Assembly (NCBI GenBank): GCA_946811185.2
Contig: OX328103.1
Span: forward strand, 28,068,172 to 28,132,171
Length of the DNA stretch: 64,000 nt
Source: Hippopus hippopus
Taxonomy: Eukaryota; Mollusca; Bivalvia; Cardiida; Cardiidae
Direction: 5' to 3'
Of this stretch, positions 9,301-16,052 are shown piece by piece. A program made the translations under genes and the position numbers. Numbering within the stretch: the stretch's first letter is position 1; the number at the start of each line of letters is the position of its first letter. Below the pieces are notes generated by a model. The model worked only from the letters and a program-made list of their open reading frames with translations. It was not told the DNA's origin and ran no database searches.

Positions 9301-11110
9301 AGAATTTGTAAGCACCCCGATAGCAAAGATTCCTCCCAGTGGATACAAAGAACAATACAGTAAGGTGTCAATTCAGTGGTTAGAGTGGCGAGCGCTTACA
9401 GACCATGTACACATTCAGCATGCACTGAATGAAGGTGAAAAAAAGATACCAGGAACACGATACAAATTAGATGGATATTGTGAAGAAACACACACAGCAT
9501 ACGAGTACCACGGATGTGTGTTTCACGGATGCCCTGTGTGTTTCCCAGACAAACGAGAGGACACGTATCACCCCCTCACCAATCAATCACTGAATGAATT
9601 GTATGCTCTGACTCTAAAAAAGAAAGCATACCTCGAGCAATTAGGCATGAAGTATGTGTGTATTTGGGACCATGACTTCAAAAAATTAAAGGACGAAAAT
9701 GAAGAACTCAAAGAATGCATTGCACAATTAGATGTAGCTGACCGATTAGATCCAAGAGAGAGTTTCTTCGGAGGGCGTACTAATGCCAGTCAACTCTATT
9801 ACAAAACCAAAGAACATGAACAGGTCAAATACGTAGACTTTACAAGTTTGTACCCTTGGGTGAACAAGTATTGTCGGTATCCCGTAGGTCACCCCAAAAT
9901 CTTGACCAAAGACTTCGGGAAGCTTGAGGAGTATTTTGGTATTGCCAAAATAAAGACATTACCCCCGAGAGGGCTGTATCATCCAGTCCTCCCCTATAGA
10001 TCAAATGGCAAACTGAAATTTCCTCTATGTCGTACCTGTGCGGATACCGAGAATCAAGATTCATGTACATGTTCTTCTGAAGACAGGGTTTTAATTGGCA
10101 CGTGGTGCATCCCCGAGATAAAAACGGCTCTAAGACTGGGTTACACACTAGAAAAAATATATGAAGTATACCACTGGGAGGAAACAACACAGTATAATCC
10201 TGAGACGGGTGATGGGGGGTTATTCGCCAAGTATATCAACACGTTTTTGAAATTTAAGCAAGAGGCGAGTGGCCCTCCTGATTGGGTCAAAACGAAACAA
10301 GACATGACAAAATACATGGAAGATTATCATAAAAAAGAGGGTGTATTGCTGGATCAAAACAGCATTGTAAAAAACCCTGGCAAAAGAGCTCTGGCCAAAC
10401 TTTGTCTCAATAGCTTTTGGGGTAAGTTTGGACAGAGACTCAATATGCGTCAAACCAAAATATATCACGAGAGTCAAGCAAACTTATTTTTTCAAGTATT
10501 TTCTGATCCTACAAAAGAGCCTCTGAACTTTCATATACTCTCAAATGATATGATACAAATAGAGTGGATTTATAAACATGACTTTCACCCCGAAGACAAC
10601 GAAACAAACATTTACTTGGCGACCTTTACAACATGTTGGGCCCGATTAAAATTGTACAGTGTGCTCGAAAAGTTGAATAAAAGAGTGTTGTACTACGACA
10701 CGGACTCTGTCATTTACGTGAGTAGACCCGGAGAGTTTGATCCTCCCTTAGGGGACTACTTGGGTGAGTTGACGGATGAACTGGAGCAAGGAGAGCATAT
10801 TGTAGAATTTATGTCAGGAGGTCCAAAGAATTACGCATATAAGACCAGTACCAACGAGGAAACATGTAAGGTCAGAGGGTTTACTTTGAACTACACTAAT
10901 AGCAAACTAATCAATTTTGAAGCCGTGAAAGCTATAGTAACAGATTCAAAAAGTAGTTCAAATATTGTTGTAACCAACCCATGTAAAATATGTAGAGACA
11001 AAAGAAAGAGGAAATTGTATAATAGAGAAGAAAAGAAAAGTTATCAAATGGTGTATACAAAGCGAAGGAAACTAGACAATTATGACACTGTACCATATGG
11101 ATATGACTGA
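6341..11110 (+). CDS. polB: Protein-primed DNA polymerase B of Polinton
   Basis: 1,589 residues, intact. The 3'-5' exonuclease motifs are visible: FFDFE near residue 615, AHNMKGYD near 750, YCRSDVDIL near 879. The polymerase motifs are DFTSLYP near 1166, NSFWGKFGQR near 1357 and YYDTDS near 1453. A segment with YEYHGCVFHGC, typical of Polinton polymerases, lies between the exonuclease and palm. Residues 480-720 hold many CxxC pairs (zinc-ribbon-like). The N-terminus has an OTU-protease-like signature: Cys339 in a DKMCMARAI context and His464/His466 in DDHFHAITN. An internal duplication covers about residues 100-181. It should replicate the element using a terminal protein primer. The start is the first Met after the TATA box. 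Confidence 0.97.
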   Translation: MDAVAEIMDVMINSYTDPDELMDFATTMGIQDSVSVRLRLFQLRQQEYDNEFIEEQMDLVLQTLGGRIQTPVTFNEEDMVVSLEYVQIQEEIDGAVKALLFDDDMNETARLCLEDGDWDDPFVQTGGGEEPRAGPSGLQNDLFDDDMNETARLCLEDGDWDDPFVQTGEEPRAGPSGLQNDNKLKYTMRKKDTRTYAKNAAIDTTYQVKLDERYNGQRLIDVRQGLHDMIQAALNEARGHLQGNDLGRVVIYHDALHNPVVVPLQKWDTLDANRVMEILEKVLNSNQELSIDETFDIIIGTIDLPKGGKRKHIIRIKGENTSLDLKRSVVTIENEDKMCMARAIGVSWAKLKRCTKEEWEEVTKNRQGKSSLELVLEYRKVPLSYYNDLVKKKKKHQGQLARALCKMAGVPIDRTASLNDVEAFEEILGVRVMVISARLGNKFITGPSSDGRPCIYVYLVDDDHFHAITNITGFFSDSYFCEKCLKHYSNREYHQCAEKCIVCKRDHCPKTNKTLRCTDCNMDCRSDDCYKQHKKVPLHKNGRRKGQPSGPSQCEKWWRCFRCYKVLRTDIRKKEDHVCGEYFCKTCKKYVLDDHQCYLRAKECKDKFIPKYIFFDFECSQDDMSECENGYIPQKKIECADCQPSQVCKSCSKCKNCNTSWCGRTTHRPNFVLAHSVCPKCIDNELTAKSVCKRCGSRCKKCQKNLDEKDLGPCPGTCGFREVTFQGHDTAEQFGQWLFTEQHEYCKVVAHNMKGYDGYFLLEYLVDQSLRPDKIIYNGSKIMYMTVERDLHIKVIDSLNFLPMKLSALPKAFGLHELKKGWFPHYFNTRENQNYVWPYPDAKDYGYDFMGEKERSELVEWLKQRQCEVFDFRKEMLEYCRSDVDILRQACLKFRYLLMNATGEEKEVINGKGKTEKRWFGAVDPFDSVTIASVCMNVFRSKFLEEKWKVQLYDTDEWIPAKLCEGVLYVLVKDEWVSAAKLKVKGKEFVSTPIAKIPPSGYKEQYSKVSIQWLEWRALTDHVHIQHALNEGEKKIPGTRYKLDGYCEETHTAYEYHGCVFHGCPVCFPDKREDTYHPLTNQSLNELYALTLKKKAYLEQLGMKYVCIWDHDFKKLKDENEELKECIAQLDVADRLDPRESFFGGRTNASQLYYKTKEHEQVKYVDFTSLYPWVNKYCRYPVGHPKILTKDFGKLEEYFGIAKIKTLPPRGLYHPVLPYRSNGKLKFPLCRTCADTENQDSCTCSSEDRVLIGTWCIPEIKTALRLGYTLEKIYEVYHWEETTQYNPETGDGGLFAKYINTFLKFKQEASGPPDWVKTKQDMTKYMEDYHKKEGVLLDQNSIVKNPGKRALAKLCLNSFWGKFGQRLNMRQTKIYHESQANLFFQVFSDPTKEPLNFHILSNDMIQIEWIYKHDFHPEDNETNIYLATFTTCWARLKLYSVLEKLNKRVLYYDTDSVIYVSRPGEFDPPLGDYLGELTDELEQGEHIVEFMSGGPKNYAYKTSTNEETCKVRGFTLNYTNSKLINFEAVKAIVTDSKSSSNIVVTNPCKICRDKRKRKLYNREEKKSYQMVYTKRRKLDNYDTVPYGYD
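6638..6883 (+). repeat. In-frame tandem duplication within polB
   Basis: Two near-identical units, 126 bp then about 120 bp, start at 6638 and 6764. They encode an acidic segment of about 40 residues (LFDDDMNETARLCLEDGDWD, then a Pro-Ser-Gly linker) twice in a row. The second unit lacks two codons of a Gly run. The high nucleotide identity points to recent slippage or unequal exchange. Both units stay in frame, so the protein tolerates them. Confidence 0.92.
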
Positions 11111-11474
11111 TGTAATTTTTTTTTTTTTTTTTTTTGTTCGTGGGTTGTTCAATGTCAATCATTTTTCAAAAAAAGGTGTTAGTCATTTTTCAAAAAGTGT
11201 CACTCATTTTTCAAAAAGTGTCACTCGTTTTTACGTTTTTATACTTTTACAGGTAAATTCCCATAGGGTCTGTTTCAAAAAGTGTCACTCATTTTCCTAA
11301 AAGTGTCACTCATTTTCAAAAAAGTGTCACTCATTTTCTTAAAAGTGTCGCTTATTTTTCTAGATACCAACTGTTGTTTATTTTATTTGTTAACGTGATA
11401 ATTGTATTGCTTATAAATAAAAAATTGTAAGAATGAGTTTCTTTTTGTGTTTTGAGTTAATCTAACGTAAGAAT
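11111..11474 (+). repeat. Post-polB spacer with 21-bp repeats
   Basis: A 19-base T run follows the polB stop, then about seven degenerate copies of a 21-base unit between 11158 and 11352, with core AAAAGTGTCACTCATTTT. They are in two clusters (about 11158-11230 and 11270-11352) separated by a non-repeat gap. A TATA-like TTATAAATAAAAA at 11411-11423 could serve the next gene at 11475. No coding sequence is supported here. Confidence 0.75.
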
Positions 11475-11735
11475 ATGACAGAAACTCCCGAAAAAGAAAC
11501 GTTTTTACGTTTCCCTAAACCTGACGAAGAAAGCCATAGTGACAAGTGGCATTTACTGGGCACCCGTGTCCCCCAAGCAGAGATTGTCTACTTTTGTCAG
11601 ATGATCATAGTGTACATCATTATTATTACGTCCATCATTAACCTATCAGTGCAAAACGGGTCGACCGAGCTTTGGGTATCACTCTTGAGTAGCAGTATCG
11701 GGTATGCTTTGCCTAACCCTAGACTTAAAAAATAA
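11475..11735 (+). CDS. Conserved small membrane protein of Polintons
   Basis: 86 residues. A polar N-terminal 35 residues is followed by a strong transmembrane segment (about 36-57: FCQMIIVYIIIITSIINLSV) and a second, weaker hydrophobic stretch (about 63-79) ending in a Leu-Pro-Asn-Pro motif. Short proteins of this layout are common beside the packaging ATPase in invertebrate Polintons; I know of no assigned function. A capsid-associated or membrane role is inference. The stop codon overlaps the next start in TAATG (11733-11737), so this gene and the ATPase are tightly coupled. The ATG lies three bases after an ACGTAAGAAT motif. Confidence 0.75.
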   Translation: MTETPEKETFLRFPKPDEESHSDKWHLLGTRVPQAEIVYFCQMIIVYIIIITSIINLSVQNGSTELWVSLLSSSIGYALPNPRLKK

Positions 11736-12388
11736 TGGCCGTCCCTCTTCCATTCGAACCATGTTCTAGTATGTGTATTAGCGGACAAACTGGTAGTGGT
11801 AAAACCCAATGGGTGTACCGCTTTTTGAAACAAGTAAACCTCATGTACGGACGGGACCCCCCTTCTCATATTCTCTATTGCAACGGTATCCACCAAGACT
11901 TGTTTGATGTCATGGAGAGTTCCATTCCAAACTTTGACAGTAAGCAAGGACTACCTACTGCAGAAGAATTGGATGACTTCACAAGAGACAAAAAACACAA
12001 GTTAATCATTTTAGACGACCTAATGCACGAGGTCATGCGGAGTAAAGAAATGGAGCTACTGTTCACCCAAGGCTGCCATCACAGAAAAGTATCGGTGATT
12101 ATGATCACACAAAACTTATACCCTGGGGGTAAACATGCCAGAACTATAGCTTTGAATACATGGTATCTGGTGCTTATGAAAAATATTCGTGACATATCTC
12201 AAGTAGGAGTGCTAGGACGGCAGCTTTATCCCGGTAAATCCGGAGTGTTTATGAAGGCTTACGAAGATGCCCTTAATACGAGACACGGTTATTTCATAGT
12301 GGACATGTCCCCTTACTCCGACGACAAGTACCGTTTAAGGACTCGTATATTTCCCAACGAAGATCCTATTGTGTACCGTTTGACGTAA
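11735..12388 (+). CDS. Genome-packaging ATPase (A32/FtsK-HerA type)
   Basis: 217 residues. The Walker A motif GQTGSGKT is at residues 17-24 and Walker B LIILDD is at about 90-95, with an acidic pair D94/D95. A downstream ITQNLYPGG segment matches the sensor-like Thr-Gln-Asn motif of this family. Length and motif spacing fit the compact packaging ATPases of Polintons and related viruses, which drive DNA into the capsid. It shares a TAATG junction with the upstream membrane protein. A CGTAAGAATG motif spans its stop codon. Confidence 0.95.
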   Translation: MAVPLPFEPCSSMCISGQTGSGKTQWVYRFLKQVNLMYGRDPPSHILYCNGIHQDLFDVMESSIPNFDSKQGLPTAEELDDFTRDKKHKLIILDDLMHEVMRSKEMELLFTQGCHHRKVSVIMITQNLYPGGKHARTIALNTWYLVLMKNIRDISQVGVLGRQLYPGKSGVFMKAYEDALNTRHGYFIVDMSPYSDDKYRLRTRIFPNEDPIVYRLT

Positions 12389-12420
12389 GAATGGAAATAA
12401 ATAGCTTATAAGAATACAAT

Positions 12421-12744
12421 ATGGTAGAACTAATTAAACAGCAACGTCACTTTTTATATTTAGTGGCCAACACTACAGCCGACCAGAGAAAAGCGCTTTT
12501 AAAAACTATTACCCGTCAACAGCTAAGGGCGCTTAGTCAAATTGCGTACAACATTATCCGGTTCAAAGGTAGATTGACACTTACGGAAAAAGCCACCTTA
12601 AAGAGGCAGAGACGCTTTATTTACTTGCTTGGAGATCGTAACACGGGGTTTGTTAAAAAGAAGGAAGCTATCCAACATAAACAACGTATTATCCATACAT
12701 TGGTGAAGATTGCTTCAGCCTACTTACAACCCGTATTACAGTAA
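12421..12744 (+). CDS. Small basic core-like protein (paralogue of the 15085-15456 gene)
   Basis: 107 residues, rich in Lys, Arg and Leu, mostly predicted helical by pattern. It has a block ITRQQLRALSQIAYNIIRFK, then a basic stretch and an RRFIYLL segment. The same order (LTNRQLKAIIEVAKRIL, then basic, then RRRLLLRTL) occurs in the minus-strand protein at 15085-15456, so the two are distant paralogues. Proteins of this type recur in invertebrate Polintons; a nucleoprotein/core role is likely from charge but unproven. A TTATAAGAAT motif lies just upstream of the ATG. The stop and the next start overlap in TAATG at 12742-12746. Confidence 0.7.
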   Translation: MVELIKQQRHFLYLVANTTADQRKALLKTITRQQLRALSQIAYNIIRFKGRLTLTEKATLKRQRRFIYLLGDRNTGFVKKKEAIQHKQRIIHTLVKIASAYLQPVLQ

Positions 12745-12932
12745 TGGAGAAATATGTATTAGTGCCTTTCGAAAAGTTTGAGCGATTGAAAAAACTATCT
12801 GGGAGACAAGATGATCAGCAGAGAGAGGAAAGGGAAGATACCTCGAAAAAGAAGAATAAGAAATTAACACTATTTCCTCCGGGACTTAGAGAGAAGAAAC
12901 GAAAGAAAGATATAGACTGGATTTCTTATTGA
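12744..12932 (+). CDS. Very basic 62-residue Polinton protein
   Basis: It begins MEKYVLVPFEKFERLKKL, then becomes highly charged (Lys/Arg/Glu/Asp) and ends DIDWISY. The opening Tyr-Val-Leu-Val-Pro-hydrophobic pattern is seen at the start of small proteins in related elements. Its C-terminal Asp-x-Asp-Trp end is echoed by the DPDWAF end of the minus-strand protein at 14331-14675. It starts inside the TAATG overlap with the preceding gene. Function unknown. Confidence 0.55.
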   Translation: MEKYVLVPFEKFERLKKLSGRQDDQQREEREDTSKKKNKKLTLFPPGLREKKRKKDIDWISY

Positions 12933-13058
12933 ATAACGACTCGACAATTTCATGATTTTATATTTTTATTAACAGAATAATACAATAAAAGTATAAAAGA
13001 AGGCATGAGTCATTGTGTGTGTGTGGTTTTTTTTTTTTTTTATTATTTCCCTCCGTAT
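12933..13058. terminator. Convergent gene junction with polyadenylation signals
   Basis: Plus- and minus-strand gene sets meet here. For the plus genes AATAAA lies at 12984-12989, followed by a GT-rich and T-rich tract (13014-13041). For the minus genes AATAAA (TTTATT at 13058-13063 on the plus strand) overlaps the major capsid stop codon. No ORF is supported within the spacer. Confidence 0.6.
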
Positions 13059-14321
13059 TTATTGTATATACACATTTCTCGCTTTATCGATTGTAAGTAT
13101 TTCTGGAAAGGTAGCGTACAGCAACAATGTCACACTCTCTGGTAAAGGTTTAGCAAATTTGATTTCCAAACGGCAAAGACCTCTTCTTTTTGTGTTGAAA
13201 GAATAGTAGGGATCGATATCCAGCACATATAGGCAGTATCCTTGCTTGTACTCTTTGTATGTGATGTTGATATCATTTCTACAGGAAGTGAGGGTCTGAT
13301 AACAGTCGGTGAAATGATTTCCTTCAAAATTAGGTTGCAAAGGTTGCGATGGTACGGATTGGCCATCAACGAAGAAACCGAGGTAACTGCAGTCGTAATG
13401 TTTCAGGTTGAATGGGTTTGTTTTGTAGTCTCCGTTATATGAAACGCTCGCAACCGTCCCTATGATGATTTTGTTTGGCACCCTACCTTGAAATATATCG
13501 TCTGCGTGAAAACTATATTGTCCTTGCGCTATCGAGGTTGTTTTTATCTCTGAGCGGAAATATGGGTACATAGCGGGAGTGTCCTGAATCATTTTGTCGT
13601 GAGCCAGAAGCAAATCGTTCTGTAACCGCTGAATACAGAGCTTGAAACGGGCGTCAACGATTTGCACCTTGTAATTCGGAGTAAACGCATCTGTAATGAT
13701 TCGAAAGGCATCGGATGCTTGCCAAAATTTAAGCCCCATTTGCACTCCGTTAATAAGCAACTTGGGTTGTTGAAACAAGTCCACCGGGATACTTCCTTCC
13801 AGATCTATAATTTTACCACCCTTGGTCTTTTCATATCTTTGGAATAAACCGGTATTTGATCCAGTTTTGGGGTCGCTATCGTCCAGATTCCGATAATCCT
13901 TGTAGAATAATTGACTGGTCAGAAAAGCTTCCTGTATAGATTGATTGGTATTTAATAAGGTGTCAATGTAGGTCTTAAACGGATGCGTGGTTCCGCTATT
14001 CGGGAGTGGTTTTTGTTGTAAATGAATGTCCAGCTGTCTGAAAATGGTGTGCAAAGGTAAATTGATAAGTCCCAGCGTATCATCTTCTGACACGGGTGTA
14101 CCGTCTTGTAAAGCGAGTCTCAATTTCACCCTCAATTTACATTCCTTCAAGTTGATGTAGGCGCTGGCCTGTGGCGGTATATTAAATTCCAAGCTCGATG
14201 AAGAATCGGTTACCGGATTAATGGGTCGGAATTCGATCCAATCTTTCGATAACAAGGACGAATCTTTTGGGATCGGATTAAATAACGATAATTCTTCACT
14301 GTGCTGAATTTTACTATTCAT
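13059..14321 (-). CDS. Major capsid protein (double jelly-roll)
   Basis: 420 residues, intact. It opens with a DWIEFRPINP segment, followed by LEFNIPPQASAYINL and then HTIFRQLDIHLQQKPLPNSG. This is the pattern of Polinton major capsid N-terminal jelly rolls, where an Ile-Pro-Pro strand is followed by a valine-asp strand and a Pro-phe/Tyr-lys/arg helix start (HPFKTYIDTLLN). In the second half the NKIIIGTVASVSYNGDYKTN segment matches the conserved second jelly roll. The same region is recognisable in the decayed copy at 45630-46560, but the two are clearly diverged. Nine bases separate it from the upstream gene on its strand. It should form the capsid hexons. Confidence 0.88.
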   Translation of the reverse strand: MNSKIQHSEELSLFNPIPKDSSLLSKDWIEFRPINPVTDSSSSLEFNIPPQASAYINLKECKLRVKLRLALQDGTPVSEDDTLGLINLPLHTIFRQLDIHLQQKPLPNSGTTHPFKTYIDTLLNTNQSIQEAFLTSQLFYKDYRNLDDSDPKTGSNTGLFQRYEKTKGGKIIDLEGSIPVDLFQQPKLLINGVQMGLKFWQASDAFRIITDAFTPNYKVQIVDARFKLCIQRLQNDLLLAHDKMIQDTPAMYPYFRSEIKTTSIAQGQYSFHADDIFQGRVPNKIIIGTVASVSYNGDYKTNPFNLKHYDCSYLGFFVDGQSVPSQPLQPNFEGNHFTDCYQTLTSCRNDINITYKEYKQGYCLYVLDIDPYYSFNTKRRGLCRLEIKFAKPLPESVTLLLYATFPEILTIDKARNVYIQ

Positions 14322-14330
14322 GCTAATTTT

Positions 14331-14675
14331 TCAAAACGCCCAGTCGGGATCTTTGCGATACGTTTTGTGAGTCTTCTTACGCTTGATATTCTTACGATCT
14401 TCGTCAACACCGTTCTTACGTTTTATTTGAGATTTTGCCCTATCAACTACTTCGGCTAATGGGCTCACCATTTTTACCTGAGGAGTTTTGACTTTTTCAA
14501 GTTTTTCTTCCATATCTCGCAGCAGTTTATTCTTTTCTTCTAGTATTTTCTCCAAATTCCTTATTTGATCTGGGATGTGGTCTTTCGGTTTAAAATAATC
14601 AATCCAATACTCCACATCTTCTTTGTACGGAACCCACTTCTGTAGTTTTGAATCAAAGACGTCTATGGAACCCAT
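14331..14675 (-). CDS. Basic coiled-coil Polinton protein
   Basis: 114 residues. The N-terminal 45 residues are hydrophobic and aromatic. A coiled coil follows (about 48-75: RNLEKILEEKNKLLRDMEEK), and a very basic tail ends in DPDWAF. Its start overlaps the minor capsid gene by 13 bases and its stop is 9 bases before the major capsid start, so it is part of the structural gene chain. Three CGTAAGAA motifs occur in its own basic tail and encode Arg-Lys. Probably a virion or scaffold component; family not recognised. Confidence 0.6.
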   Translation of the reverse strand: MGSIDVFDSKLQKWVPYKEDVEYWIDYFKPKDHIPDQIRNLEKILEEKNKLLRDMEEKLEKVKTPQVKMVSPLAEVVDRAKSQIKRKNGVDEDRKNIKRKKTHKTYRKDPDWAF

Positions 14676-15088
14676 GATTTCTTGAAATGAAGGACACAGT
14701 GAAAATCGTTCGAATTCAAATCAATCGGTTTTAAATCTTCGCCTTTTAACGACAGCCTAATAGTGTTAAATTTCTTGACACTCACGGGTCTATAACGTCG
14801 ATGAAGACATTCCGTAAATTTAAATTTCTTGTATCTTGTTTCGATTTCTATATTGGTGAGAACGGGTTGTAACTTATTCCTGACAAACGTTTCCTCTATA
14901 ATGTCACAATTCAAATACAACCGCTTACTTTGAGGTGTAAAGTCGCAGGTCAATGACGATTCTACCAGAGCACATAACCAACTTCCTTCTAAAATATAGT
15001 CCTTAGAAAACTGGAACAAGAAATCTGCGTTATTCTTACGTATATCGATAGATTCTGCGGAATTTAAATACAAGTAAAACTCTGTCAT
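14663..15088 (-). CDS. Minor capsid (penton) protein, single jelly-roll
   Basis: 141 residues, beginning MTEFYLYLNSAESIDIRKNN. It has a beta-rich pattern: ILEGSWLCALVESSL, then LYLNCDIIEETFVRNKLQPV, then RYRPVSVKKFNTIRLSLKG. This succession, with the Cys-Asp-Ile-(Val/Ile)-Glu-Glu strand before a Lys-Leu-(L/Q)-Pro turn, is the one seen in minor capsid proteins of invertebrate Polintons. It sits directly upstream of the coiled-coil and major capsid genes. The start shares ATGA with the stop of the gene before it (15085-15088). Confidence 0.82.
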   Translation of the reverse strand: MTEFYLYLNSAESIDIRKNNADFLFQFSKDYILEGSWLCALVESSLTCDFTPQSKRLYLNCDIIEETFVRNKLQPVLTNIEIETRYKKFKFTECLHRRYRPVSVKKFNTIRLSLKGEDLKPIDLNSNDFHCVLHFKKSWVP

Positions 15089-15456
15089 TCTTCTCTCCTT
15101 GTTCTCAATTGGTCTAGTATAGTAGGAATGAGATAAACTGGGCGTAATAAAATGGGTATAAATGAATGAAATCGTCGAAGTAAAGTCTTCTTACGGGTTG
15201 ATGAAACGTTATTTGAGCATAGTGTGCGTAACAATAGTCTCCTTCTTTCAAAAACTTGAACATCTCTTCTCATTGGATTAATGACTCCATTAAGTATACG
15301 TTTTGCCACCTCGATGATAGCCTTTAGTTGACGATTCGTTAAATTCTGCAGTAAATTCTTCCTTACCGTTGTTTCGGTCTCTTGTAGGTGAAGTAAATAA
15401 GCGATTTGTAAATAGACTGTAGAGTGTTCCATGATTGAATCGGTTAAAATACTCAT
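15085..15456 (-). CDS. Basic core-like protein (paralogue of the 12421-12744 gene)
   Basis: 123 residues. The block LTNRQLKAIIEVAKRILNG is followed by RRDVQVFERRRLLLRTL, then STRKKTLLRRF and a hydrophobic C-terminal region. Order and spacing match the plus-strand protein at 12421-12744, showing an ancient duplication within the element. Both ends use ATGA overlaps: with the TBP gene stop at 15453-15456 and with the minor capsid start at 15085-15088. A core or DNA-condensing role is suggested by charge alone. Confidence 0.68.
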   Translation of the reverse strand: MSILTDSIMEHSTVYLQIAYLLHLQETETTVRKNLLQNLTNRQLKAIIEVAKRILNGVINPMRRDVQVFERRRLLLRTLCSNNVSSTRKKTLLRRFHSFIPILLRPVYLIPTILDQLRTRREE

Positions 15457-16016
15457 TCCTTCTTACGCGTATAGAGTTCGAGTTCAATTAGTGTGGGACA
15501 AACAATCTCGTCCTCTTTTTGTGAAGAGGTTACACCCGTTATGACCACTTTCCCTGTATGAAAACAACAAAAATGCACCCCTTCCCTTTTAAAGTTAAGA
15601 GAAGGAAATAACTGGGGTTCGTATACGACATCTTTATCGACAGACAAACGCTTCAAATCCAAATCCGAACTGAGGGTATGGCTCATAGACATGGTTAAAA
15701 GTTTCACGTCCGATAAATTCACTGGATATCCACAATTCTGTATCAGTCTCGCATATTTCCGTATTCGTTCGTACCCCTCTCTTTTACTCGAAACTTTGCC
15801 GTTACAGTTGATAATACCGTTAGAAAACACTAAACAGTTTCCTCCAGCTTTTCTGTGTTGCCATATCAGTCCGGGAAATCGTGCTGGATCATACCGTACA
15901 TTCGTTATTTTGGAGCAGAGTTGTCTTAAATCAATAGGACAGTTGAGTTGAGCGCTGTAAAGCACGTTTGTGATGATCATGATCGTTTGACTGTCTAGAC
16001 ATAAATGATAGAACAT
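15453..16016 (-). CDS. TATA-binding protein homologue encoded by the Polinton
   Basis: 187 residues forming two direct TBP repeats (about 14-100 and 105-180). The second repeat has the clearest signature, VYEPQLFPSL then FHTGKVVITG; the first has ARFPGLIW then FSNGIINCNG. The four Phe that kink DNA in TBP are present at F47, F64, F137 and F152. A Tyr-Ala-Arg-helix (KYARLIQNCGYP) between the repeats also fits. The saddle is complete and no residue break is seen, so TATA binding is plausible. It lies between the integrase and core/capsid genes and ends in an ATGA overlap with the next gene. A TATA-like box just upstream could place transcription initiation inside the ORF, so Met13 (codon at 15978-15980) is an alternative start that keeps the entire fold. 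Origin from a host TBP or a viral lineage cannot be told here. Confidence 0.9.
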   Translation of the reverse strand: MFYHLCLDSQTIMIITNVLYSAQLNCPIDLRQLCSKITNVRYDPARFPGLIWQHRKAGGNCLVFSNGIINCNGKVSSKREGYERIRKYARLIQNCGYPVNLSDVKLLTMSMSHTLSSDLDLKRLSVDKDVVYEPQLFPSLNFKREGVHFCCFHTGKVVITGVTSSQKEDEIVCPTLIELELYTRKKE

Positions 16017-16032
16017 TGCTAGTTTTCAGCCT

Positions 16033-16041
16033 CTTTTTATA
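16033..16041 (-). promoter_or_regulatory. TATA-like box before the TBP gene
   Basis: TATAAAAAG on the minus strand lies only 17 bases before the first ATG (16016). If used at the normal distance of about 30 bases, transcription would start near 16005-16010 and the first usable Met would be Met13. It suggests the TBP gene itself has a TATA promoter. Confidence 0.45.
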
Positions 16042-16052
16042 TTCTCGGTTGT

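Noticed and set aside
11475..15456. Bacterial or phage contamination suggested by ATGA/TAATG gene overlaps
   Set aside because: The proteins are those of metazoan Polintons, there are no Shine-Dalgarno sites, the element has eukaryotic target duplications and TIRs, and it sits among animal exons and SINEs.
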